Below, piece after piece: positions 21,770-29,825 of a stretch of 48,392 nt of DNA. The stretch is taken from positions 1-48,392 of the IMG/VR virus record IMGVR_UViG_3300010370_000057; one strand, 5' to 3'. The notes under the pieces are model-generated. The model made no database searches, was not told the DNA's origin, and saw only the letters and a program-made list of their open reading frames with translations. The stretch's first letter is position 1. Every line of letters begins with the position of its first letter. Source of the DNA: a virus. The translations under genes and the position numbers were made by a program.

Positions 21770-23079
21770 TGGCAAATCCAGCAATAGAAGGTTTAAAATA
21801 CAATTTTGTTGTTATAGAATCTCTTGATGGGAGTAAAAAAGTAGATATTACAAACTCTGTGTTATTTTGTGACTACTTTGAGGATATACTTTCCCCATGT
21901 GTAACTATGAGTATGATGATATCCAATACTACCTCTCTTTTTAATTTTCTACCCATAAGAGGAGGGGAGAGAGTTTCAATTAGTGTTAGCACTGCCTCTG
22001 GAGAATTTACATTGGATGAAACTTATTCAATGTATGTGTTTAAAGTCAGTGATGTAATGGCAAAAGATACTAGGGAAACATTCACACTGCATCTTGTTTC
22101 AAGGGAAGGTATTACAAATGAAACAACAAGATGTTTTAAAAGATATTCGGGAAATATTAAAACTACAGTAGAAAGTATACTAAAAGATGATTTAAAAACA
22201 GAAAAATATGAAGCAAATAATATAGAAAATACATCAAATAGTTATAATTTTATTTCAAATAGTAGAAAACCTTTTACTGTATTGACTTGGTTAGGACCAA
22301 AGGCAATGCCAGTTTCTTCTGGTGGAGTCTCTGGTGGTGGAAATACTGGGGAAGCAAAAGGAACTGGTGGATATGTTTTTTACGAAAACAAAGAAGGATT
22401 TAATTTTAAAAGCATTGATAGTTTAGTTTCAAACACCCAGGTTGGTTCTTCTTCTGCAGACTCAAAGAGTATACCAAAATATACTTTCACTGGTGCAATT
22501 TCAGCAAACCAAGAGCAAAATGCTTTTATAATATTAAACTATAACATTGAAAAAAATATTGACTTACTTAAAAGTTTAAGGGTTGGAATGTATTCCAATA
22601 AAACATACTTTTATGATTTTTATACTGGACATATGGACATATACCAATATAAGTTAAAAGACCAAATAAAAAATACACTAGGAACTGACGACAAAATTGC
22701 AGTTTCCAAAGAATTGGGAGACTCTTGGACTAGGATTTTAGTCAGAACTTCAGATAGAGGAGTTTTGGATAACGAGACTGTTACAAAGGAATCTGGTAGA
22801 GATGTTGCGGATATGGCGAAGTCTGCATCGAGATATAACATTTTGTTCACGCAGTCACTAAATATGGTAGTACCATGCAATATAAACTTAAAGGCTGGAG
22901 ATGTAATATATGCTGAGTTTCCAGCAATCGACATAGCAGACAAAAAGCAAATTGATAAACAGCAAAGTGGAAATTATTTAATTAAAGAATTGAGACATCA
23001 CTTTGAAGGAAATCAAGTCGTAACGAGTTTAAAACTAATTCGTGATAGTTATGGTCTTTACGGATCTACCAATAGGTAA
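21769..23079 (+). CDS. gp27: Baseplate hub protein gp27
   Basis: A 436-residue protein (T4 gp27 has 391). The N-terminus (FVVIESLDGSKKVDITNSVL, then DYFEDILSPCVTMSMMI) and the end (NYLIKELRHHFEGNQVVTSL) match gp27 of T4-like phages. Between them is a Gly-rich insert (SSGGVSGGGNTGEAKGTGG). gp27 forms the trimeric ring on which the gp5 spike sits and which joins the tail tube. Order with gp5 downstream fits, with only the small CP12-like gene between. Confidence 0.88.
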   Translation: MANPAIEGLKYNFVVIESLDGSKKVDITNSVLFCDYFEDILSPCVTMSMMISNTTSLFNFLPIRGGERVSISVSTASGEFTLDETYSMYVFKVSDVMAKDTRETFTLHLVSREGITNETTRCFKRYSGNIKTTVESILKDDLKTEKYEANNIENTSNSYNFISNSRKPFTVLTWLGPKAMPVSSGGVSGGGNTGEAKGTGGYVFYENKEGFNFKSIDSLVSNTQVGSSSADSKSIPKYTFTGAISANQEQNAFIILNYNIEKNIDLLKSLRVGMYSNKTYFYDFYTGHMDIYQYKLKDQIKNTLGTDDKIAVSKELGDSWTRILVRTSDRGVLDNETVTKESGRDVADMAKSASRYNILFTQSLNMVVPCNINLKAGDVIYAEFPAIDIADKKQIDKQQSGNYLIKELRHHFEGNQVVTSLKLIRDSYGLYGSTNR

Positions 23080-23084
23080 AAACA

Positions 23085-23294
23085 ATGGAACTACAAACAT
23101 TAATTAATGATATTTGCGAGGAACTTGAGAGTCCTGCAATAAATAAACAAAGAAAAAGATATTTGGAAAATTATCTTTCCGAATTATTAGAATATCAACA
23201 GCATAATCCTAATGCTACTAATTGCCCAACTCATTTTGAGTTGTTTTGTGATTTAAACCCAGACGCACCTGAATGTAAAATTTTCGATGATTGA
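23085..23294 (+). CDS. CP12-like protein
   Basis: A 69-residue protein whose C-terminus (FELFCDLNPDAPECKIFDD) is very close to cyanobacterial CP12. C55 and C64 are eight residues apart, as in the CP12 C-terminal disulfide, and the acidic end follows. The N-terminal half is a helix pair with a single Cys (C11), so the N-terminal disulfide of full CP12 is missing. CP12 binds GAPDH and phosphoribulokinase and shuts the Calvin cycle; phage copies are thought to free NADPH and ATP for nucleotide synthesis. It overlaps the start of gp5 by eight bases. Confidence 0.82.
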   Translation: MELQTLINDICEELESPAINKQRKRYLENYLSELLEYQQHNPNATNCPTHFELFCDLNPDAPECKIFDD

Positions 23295-25860
23295 AGGATC
23301 TTTATTAAAATCAAATTACCTGGGAAAAGACGGATTCATTTGGTGGATTGGTCAGGTTGCTCCTGCAAGTGTTTGGAGGAACGAGAAATCCACCCCAGAT
23401 GCAGGTGAAAATAAAAAAGGGAAGACTAGTGGAAGCTGGGCATATCGTTGTAAAGTAAGAATTATTGGATATCATCCATTCGATAGGCAAGTTCTTCCTG
23501 ATAATGATTTGCCCTGGGCACATGTATTGTCTACTGGAGCAGAGGGAACTTTCCAGGGTGGAGTTGGGCAAACATTAAGATTGACTGGAGGAGAAACTGC
23601 TTTTGGTTTCTTCTTGGATGGAGATGATGGGCAACAACCAGTTGTTGTTGGTTGCCTCCATAGAAATGAAAGTGTAAAAAACTTTCCATCAGAATCAATT
23701 AAAGACCAGTTGAGACCATTTACTGGTCACTCTGGTCCACTAAAGCAAGCAGCAACACAAATAAGAAAACAAAATCCAGGTGTACAATCTCAACCAACTA
23801 CTTCTTCTGCACCAGTAGCAGGGGTTGCAAGTACAAGTTCAGTTGGACCCTTACCAGCATCAACTAGGGAAGAGAATAAACCTGGAGCAGATCAAGCAAT
23901 TAGAGAGGATTTGGCATCTCAACAATTTGCTGCCGAAGGTGAAGTTTGCATTACAAGAGAAAATGGATGTAATGATAATTTAATCGGAAAAATTTCAAAA
24001 ATTATTCAAGAATTTATTCAATTTGTTGGAAGAATACAAGACTTTATTGGAACTTATATTGACCCAGTATTAAACGAATTTGTTGACATCGTAAATGAAA
24101 TACGAGGGTTTGCAAGAAGAATTGTTGGGGTAATAAAATTTATAGTTAACAATCTTAGAGGAGCAATCATTGGATTAGTTACAAGACTATTCCGTGATTT
24201 TATTGCAAAAATTTTACCACTTCCTCAACACCCACCAGTAGCAGAAGCAACTAAAAATATTATTAATATTATATTTTGTTTATTTGAAAAGTTAATTCCA
24301 TTAATTATTGATTATATTGTAAATCTTTTGACAAATATGATTGGCAAGGTAATAAATGCCCCCTTGTGTGCTGTCGAAGAATTTGTTGCTGGAATTCTTG
24401 GAAAACTAATGGATTTCATTGATGATTTATTGGGACCAGTCATGTCTGGATTAGATTGGTTGCTTGGTGGACTTGGACAGATTACAAGTGTTCTAAGTCA
24501 AGTTTCTTCTGTTGCCCAACAAATTTTGAATTTTATTGGATGCGATCAATTGAAATGCGAAACTGCCTCTCAATGGTGCTCAAAGTCTGGATCTGCTAAA
24601 AACGGAAAAGATAGTTGGTCCAGAACTCTTAAGAAATTGAATTTCATGAGAGGAATTAATCAAAATATAGATGAAGCATTGGGTTCATCTTCTCTATTTG
24701 GTTATACTGGACCTTCACCATTCAGAGATTGTTCGGATAAAGTAAACAATCCAACCACGCAGAAAGATAAATCACCAGAACCAGAAGGAATGAAATCTTC
24801 TACTTGTATTCCTCCTGCAATAGAAATATTTGGAACAGGCATTAATGCTCAGGCAATTCCAATTGTTGGTAATAATGGGTCCATACTTACAGTTCAAGTA
24901 ATAAATCCAGGTAAAGGATATACAAAAGCACCATCAATTAATGTAATTGACAATACAAATCATGGAAGTGGGGCTAAACTTGAGGCAAAAATTTCAGACG
25001 GAAGAATTGAATCCATATATGTAGTAAATCCTGGGTCTGGTTATTGCCCTTCAGACTATTCAACTTATTTTGTTGCTCCAACTTATGTTGTTTCTGCAGA
25101 CAAATATACGGTATTTGAGGGAGAAACAATCACATTTACCATATTAACCACTAATATTAAAGATAATACAGAATTATTTTATGATATTACAGGTGACATA
25201 AAAATAGAAGACTTGGAAATTTTATCTCTATCGAATAAAATAAAGATAGTAAATAATATTGCAACAGTAAAGATAAAAGTTAGACAGGATAGCACAACAG
25301 AACCAGTTGAAACTTTGGTATTTAATTTATATGACCCAGATGATGATTATGTAGCAAAAACAACCGTATTAATTGGAAACAGACTTTCTCCAACTCTTCC
25401 TCCAGCATTAAATCTACCAAACGAATCACCCCCTGGAACTTCAATTCCAGATGATATTGGAGGAACTGTAGGTGTAGGTGCCACAACATCTAGTGGTTTT
25501 GGTATTCCTTTCCCTGGAATTGGAACATTTACTGGAATTGGAACTAATGTTGTTGGAATAATTACAAATATTGTTATATCAAATCCTGGATTCGGTTATA
25601 CTCCTGGAGATACAATTAAATTTGGAAATTGTACATTTGATGTGATAGTTACCCCAACTGGGTCTATAGTTGGTGTAAGTTCCGTAAGTGGAGTATGTAA
25701 CGATACATTTACTGAGAATCCAGGATTTGCAGAAATTATTACAGAAACTGGTGAAGGGGCAACAGCATATCCAGTAATACAATATACTCCAGAGTTTAAT
25801 AAAATTACAGTTATTAATCAGTTTGGTGTTATTGAAGTTATTGATTGTATTACTAAATAA
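23287..25860 (+). CDS. gp5: Baseplate hub gp5-like protein without lysozyme domain
   Basis: An 857-residue protein. Residues 1-140 form the OB-type gp5 hub domain (WWIGQVAPASVW, YRCKVRIIGYHPFD, FGFFLDGDDGQQPVVVGCL). The lysozyme domain of T4 gp5 is absent and is replaced by a long helical region with hydrophobic stretches. Residues about 600-690 look like a Calx-β domain (YTVFEGETITFTI), flanked by repeats of the type NPGxGYxxxP. There is no C-terminal spike; the next gene supplies it. Wall degradation is probably moved to the proteins at 17760-21769. Confidence 0.82.
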   Translation: MIEGSLLKSNYLGKDGFIWWIGQVAPASVWRNEKSTPDAGENKKGKTSGSWAYRCKVRIIGYHPFDRQVLPDNDLPWAHVLSTGAEGTFQGGVGQTLRLTGGETAFGFFLDGDDGQQPVVVGCLHRNESVKNFPSESIKDQLRPFTGHSGPLKQAATQIRKQNPGVQSQPTTSSAPVAGVASTSSVGPLPASTREENKPGADQAIREDLASQQFAAEGEVCITRENGCNDNLIGKISKIIQEFIQFVGRIQDFIGTYIDPVLNEFVDIVNEIRGFARRIVGVIKFIVNNLRGAIIGLVTRLFRDFIAKILPLPQHPPVAEATKNIINIIFCLFEKLIPLIIDYIVNLLTNMIGKVINAPLCAVEEFVAGILGKLMDFIDDLLGPVMSGLDWLLGGLGQITSVLSQVSSVAQQILNFIGCDQLKCETASQWCSKSGSAKNGKDSWSRTLKKLNFMRGINQNIDEALGSSSLFGYTGPSPFRDCSDKVNNPTTQKDKSPEPEGMKSSTCIPPAIEIFGTGINAQAIPIVGNNGSILTVQVINPGKGYTKAPSINVIDNTNHGSGAKLEAKISDGRIESIYVVNPGSGYCPSDYSTYFVAPTYVVSADKYTVFEGETITFTILTTNIKDNTELFYDITGDIKIEDLEILSLSNKIKIVNNIATVKIKVRQDSTTEPVETLVFNLYDPDDDYVAKTTVLIGNRLSPTLPPALNLPNESPPGTSIPDDIGGTVGVGATTSSGFGIPFPGIGTFTGIGTNVVGIITNIVISNPGFGYTPGDTIKFGNCTFDVIVTPTGSIVGVSSVSGVCNDTFTENPGFAEIITETGEGATAYPVIQYTPEFNKITVINQFGVIEVIDCITK
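25853..25860 (+). promoter_or_regulatory. Late-like box (CTAAATAA)
   Basis: Overlaps the gp5 stop and lies 21 bases before the spike ATG at 25882. Confidence 0.45.
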
Positions 25861-25881
25861 AAAAAAACTCCTTTATATCTA

Positions 25882-26433
25882 ATGACAGAACAGAAAAAAG
25901 AATGGTGGCAACAGGGGTATGGATTCAAAGTCCAATCTGGAACGACAATTAACGGGAAAGAAGTTGGATATGGAATGATCACAGATGAGCATACTGGATA
26001 TACTTACTATAAAGATGGTGACAAGTGGGACATTTCATTAAAAACTTCATTGGAAGTTTGTGGTAGAAAAGTCAATGAAAAGGAACCAGCAAAAATAATT
26101 TATGCTAGAAATGGTGACATTCATTTTGAAGCAGTTAACGGACAAATTACTTTAAAGGCAAGAAGTATTCGTTTAGTCGCAGAGGATGGTGACGGTGAGG
26201 TTACAATCCAAGCAGGAAAGGTTGTAGAAATTGACGGACCAACAAGCAGAATCAAGGGAACAAACATTGATATTCCAGCACAAAATTCTGTAAACATTAT
26301 GGGACAATTTGTAGAGTCCGCAGCAGGTGTTCAAGAATCTAGTGCTTCCCTAGTTGACATTTTTCAAGGTTCATTTATTGGTCAAATATTAAATTCACTA
26401 GGAAACTTAAAAAAATTCTTATCTATTTTGTAG
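25882..26433 (+). CDS. Central spike protein (gp5 C-terminal β-helix type)
   Basis: A 183-residue protein. After a short polar start (EWWQQGYGFKVQSG) come regular β-strand repeats: GDIHFEAVNGQITLKARSIR, GDGEVTIQAGKVVEIDG, and NIDIPAQNSVNIMG. These resemble the triple-stranded β-helix of the T4 gp5 C-terminal part and VgrG tips. The end is helical (GQILNSLGNLKKFL). With gp5 just before it, this looks like a hub spike split into its own gene. It would pierce the outer membrane. Confidence 0.75.
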   Translation: MTEQKKEWWQQGYGFKVQSGTTINGKEVGYGMITDEHTGYTYYKDGDKWDISLKTSLEVCGRKVNEKEPAKIIYARNGDIHFEAVNGQITLKARSIRLVAEDGDGEVTIQAGKVVEIDGPTSRIKGTNIDIPAQNSVNIMGQFVESAAGVQESSASLVDIFQGSFIGQILNSLGNLKKFLSIL

Positions 26434-26434
26434 T

Positions 26435-27376
26435 ATGCCAGCACTATCTTCGATTGCAACAGTTGGTGATAAGTTAATTGTTGGTCAGGTTGATACCTCA
26501 TTTTTAACTGCCACCTCTAGAGTGACTCCAGGAACTGCTGTCCTTAATGGACCAGTTTATATTGGGGCAACTCCACAAATAGGGATTGCTCGTGCAACTT
26601 GCATGATAGGACCACCATTGGGTAGTCTTGCTGTTCCTGCATCACTTGAAGTTACTGGTATCACCAATATAATTGGCTCACTAAATGTTTTTGCAGTAAG
26701 TCTTTTTACTGGAGTAACTACAAAAAATGGTATTACGATTAAAAATGCATTAAGTTTAAAGAATGGAGTTGATTTAAAAAATTCAGTAAATATAGGGAAT
26801 GCAATATGTTTAAATAATGCTCCTGGTGTTTTTCATGGCAATTTAACTGTTAATGGTGTAATAACCTGTTTTGATGTTTCAATTCCAATAACAACATTGG
26901 CAGCGACACATGAAATCGCAACTAAGGCACTTGCTCTTGCAGGAAAGGGATTTGATATACCACACCCAACAAAGGAAAATCATAGATTAAGGTACATATG
27001 TCTTGAAGGACCAGAAGTTGGTGCATATATTAGAGGTAAAATAGAAAATAATAATGTTATTGAACTACCAGAATACTGGAAGAATCTTGTTTATCCAGAA
27101 TCAATAACAGTAAACTTAACTCCAATAGGACAATATCAAGAATTATTTGTTGAGTCTATTTCTGAAGATGGAACTAAAATAAAAATAAAGACAAATTCTG
27201 GAGCACCAATTAAATGTTATTATACTGTCTTTGCAGAGAGAGTAACTAATGATAAACTGCAACCAGAATATAAAGGATTGACACCATACGATTATCCAGG
27301 AGATAATAGTGAATATGCATTAGGTGGTTGGGATTATGCTACACATAAAGGGGAAAATAAAACATCAGATTTATGA
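26435..27376 (+). CDS. Virion tip/structural protein with conserved C-terminal domain
   Basis: A 313-residue protein. The N-terminal half is β-rich with repeating units (NGITIKNALSLKNGVDLKN). The C-terminal half begins FDIPHPTKENHRLRYICLEG and has LPEYWKNLVYPESITVNLTP and CYYTVFAER, a domain I have seen often in marine phage tail proteins. It starts two bases after the spike stop, so it may sit at or near the spike tip, perhaps in the place of the T4 gp5.4 PAAR tip. That placement is inference. Confidence 0.7.
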   Translation: MPALSSIATVGDKLIVGQVDTSFLTATSRVTPGTAVLNGPVYIGATPQIGIARATCMIGPPLGSLAVPASLEVTGITNIIGSLNVFAVSLFTGVTTKNGITIKNALSLKNGVDLKNSVNIGNAICLNNAPGVFHGNLTVNGVITCFDVSIPITTLAATHEIATKALALAGKGFDIPHPTKENHRLRYICLEGPEVGAYIRGKIENNNVIELPEYWKNLVYPESITVNLTPIGQYQELFVESISEDGTKIKIKTNSGAPIKCYYTVFAERVTNDKLQPEYKGLTPYDYPGDNSEYALGGWDYATHKGENKTSDL

Positions 27377-28055
27377 GATATTCCCAACGGTAATTTATCG
27401 TGGAGAAATATCTTGTCATAATGAATTCAAAAAGAATCATCTAGACCAGTTAAAAAAGTATTGGCACTATTCTGAAGAATTGCCCAGAGAAGAATTGGAA
27501 TCTCCAGAAAATTCTGGACGATACTTTTTACATCATGAAGAAAAATATAAAGAGTTTTTTAAATGTTTATCTGATAATGTTAGAGAGTATTTAACTGTTC
27601 TTGATGTTGAAGAATCTCTTTTAGATATTCATGTGACAAAATCTTGGTTGAATATCCATAAAGAAGACCTGCCTGATATAAAAGTTCATACTCATAATTG
27701 TAGTGATATATCTTTTTGCTATTATTTGGACTGCAATGAAACCTCGGATAAATTGTGCTTTCATCAAGCACAGAATTCAAATGAAGTTTCAGAATTTATG
27801 TTTCAAACAACAAAAAGTGGAAAATATAATTTGATAAAAAAATTTAACAAATACAACTGCAATAATTTTAATGTTAGTCCAATAGAAGGAACCGTGGTTC
27901 TTTTCCCAAGTTCATTAATGCATTCAACTATTCAATTATCAAAAAGGGAAGGACAAAGAGTTGCAATTTGTGGAGATATCACACTCACAGTAAAGGAAGA
28001 TTATTTAAAGTGTGAGTTCAGTAGATTAAATCCTTCCCTTTGGAGGTCGTTTTAA
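27336..28055 (+). CDS. 2OG-Fe(II) oxygenase (TIGR02466 type)
   Basis: About 239 residues with the first in-frame ATG at 27336, which overlaps the previous gene by 41 bases. The core has HTHNCSDISFCYYLDC with a His pair in place of the iron site, and near the end GTVVLFPSSLMHSTI with a distal His and an Arg (QRVAICGDI). This pattern matches the TIGR02466 oxygenase family. It lies inside the tail gene run, so the target may be a tail protein, but this is inference. The N-terminal EIFPTVIYRG is also typical of the family. Confidence 0.8.
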   Translation: MLHIKGKIKHQIYEIFPTVIYRGEISCHNEFKKNHLDQLKKYWHYSEELPREELESPENSGRYFLHHEEKYKEFFKCLSDNVREYLTVLDVEESLLDIHVTKSWLNIHKEDLPDIKVHTHNCSDISFCYYLDCNETSDKLCFHQAQNSNEVSEFMFQTTKSGKYNLIKKFNKYNCNNFNVSPIEGTVVLFPSSLMHSTIQLSKREGQRVAICGDITLTVKEDYLKCEFSRLNPSLWRSF

Positions 28056-28058
28056 TAA

Positions 28059-28066
28059 AATAAATA
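28059..28066 (+). promoter_or_regulatory. Late-like box (AATAAATA)
   Basis: Lies after the oxygenase stop and 27 bases before the ATG at 28094. Confidence 0.45.
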
Positions 28067-28093
28067 CTAAAAACTGTGTTAGTTACCTTTACA

Positions 28094-29779
28094 ATGTCAG
28101 AGTCCAGAGAAATAATTGCAGAATTGAAGCAAGAACTAGAACTCAAAATCAAACAAAGAGAAGGAATTCTTGATAGGTTGGCTTTGGTTGATATTGAGAT
28201 AGATAAAATGGATAAATTGATAGAAGGAATTGATGCTGATGCTATAGGGGCAACTAATACAATAAACCAAGCTATAACCCCAGTAAAAACTGCATATGAT
28301 TCTAGAATAACTTCTGGATGTAGAACGGATTTAATTTGGAAAAAAACAGACACATTTACACAATGGGTTACATCTGGTTCTGGTGATGGTGCTACATTAA
28401 CGCAAGTAACTTTTACCGTCTATGAGGTCCAGAAAAATAGTGCTGTTTATGATTATGTACCTTACCGTGGTTTAAAATATTATCAAAAACCAACGAACAG
28501 AGATTATGGTTCAAATTTAATCACAGAATTTGATGGATATTTATCACTAGGTTCGACAGTAGTTGGGGTCAATAGTGCAACTTCCGTTCCATCGGAAATA
28601 AAAATTGGAGATACAATATCCGATAATCTCGACAATCCAATTGCATTTACTACTGGAGACTTACCAGAGGTTGTTGGTTTTGGTTCAACTACAGTCGTGG
28701 GTGTTATTACTAGTTTGGTTGGTGGTATATCTACTGGGTCTTATGTTTTTTCAAATTTTGGTGCTGGTAGTATAACTGGATTAACCACTGGAATGATTCT
28801 TCTTGAACCAGAAGTTTCTGGAATGTCTACAAGTTATGTTGGAGTTTTGACCACAAACGGGTATACGTCAATTGTTGGATTTGGTAGTACTACACAAACT
28901 ATAGAATATTATGATGAAGTTGGAATAGTATCTACTTCAACTTTAGTTGTTCCTTCGTTGATTTTAGACAAACCTGCAACCAACTACTTAGAAGAGGGTA
29001 ATTTTAGAGTGGGAATTCTCACAACAATTCCTGCTTTGTTTATATCAACGACTTCTTTAGCATCATTTGCCAGCACAACAGTATATGTTATTAGAAATAC
29101 TCCAAATATTGATGAAGACTTCAATTATGAGAAAAATCCAAACAGTCCAGTAAAAATAGGGATTATTGATGCATCAACTGTTGGTCAGGGACATAGTGTT
29201 TTTTATGATGCTTCTGGTGATCCAAACAGAACTGAATCATGGAAACCAGAAAAAGCAAGAGATGAAGTAAAATATAAAGGAGATGTTTTAGTTAAGGAAA
29301 TAAGAGAACCAAAAGTTGGAGCAGGTAGGGCAGAATATTATATTGGAACAAAGCAATGGCCAGTAGTAACAAGATGCACTAGCAGTGGAGGAGAAATTCC
29401 AATTGTAACTTGTGTAACCACTTATGCCCCAATTGGAACAAAGGTTACAATTGGAGGCACAGTAGATTCTGTTTCGATTGGATATACAGGGAGAGCACAA
29501 GGAGGTCCAGATCCAAATGGAGCATCATGCTCTCAATATGATTCTGCTATTACGAGTGCTACAAATAATATGAATTCTGTAATATCAGCAACCCAACCAA
29601 CTGCAGAGAAATTAATCTCTATGACAAAAAGACTAAGAGAAAGAAGAGATGAAAGGGAACTTTATGCCTGGTCCTTATTGCAATCCGCAGCAAGGACAAG
29701 AGAAGAGATTGATAAACTGAAAAAACAGATTCAAGAAATGGAAAACTTTGATTTTTCTAAGTATGAAAAGAAAAAATAA
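28094..29779 (+). CDS. Virion structural protein with coiled-coil ends
   Basis: A 561-residue protein. The ATG at 28094 is preferred to an upstream start at 28076. Residues 1-50 form a coiled coil (EIIAELKQELELKIKQREGI), the middle is Gly/Ser/Thr-rich β structure with recurring VVGFGSTT-type units, and the last 80 residues are a second coiled coil (LISMTKRLRERRDERELYAW). I do not recognise a T4 equivalent. Position between the spike and fibre genes suggests a baseplate or fibre-attachment part. Confidence 0.75.
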   Translation: MSESREIIAELKQELELKIKQREGILDRLALVDIEIDKMDKLIEGIDADAIGATNTINQAITPVKTAYDSRITSGCRTDLIWKKTDTFTQWVTSGSGDGATLTQVTFTVYEVQKNSAVYDYVPYRGLKYYQKPTNRDYGSNLITEFDGYLSLGSTVVGVNSATSVPSEIKIGDTISDNLDNPIAFTTGDLPEVVGFGSTTVVGVITSLVGGISTGSYVFSNFGAGSITGLTTGMILLEPEVSGMSTSYVGVLTTNGYTSIVGFGSTTQTIEYYDEVGIVSTSTLVVPSLILDKPATNYLEEGNFRVGILTTIPALFISTTSLASFASTTVYVIRNTPNIDEDFNYEKNPNSPVKIGIIDASTVGQGHSVFYDASGDPNRTESWKPEKARDEVKYKGDVLVKEIREPKVGAGRAEYYIGTKQWPVVTRCTSSGGEIPIVTCVTTYAPIGTKVTIGGTVDSVSIGYTGRAQGGPDPNGASCSQYDSAITSATNNMNSVISATQPTAEKLISMTKRLRERRDERELYAWSLLQSAARTREEIDKLKKQIQEMENFDFSKYEKKK

Positions 29780-29825
29780 AAGGGTTCCTATATATTATAA
29801 GAACAAAAAAGTATACAAATAACTA

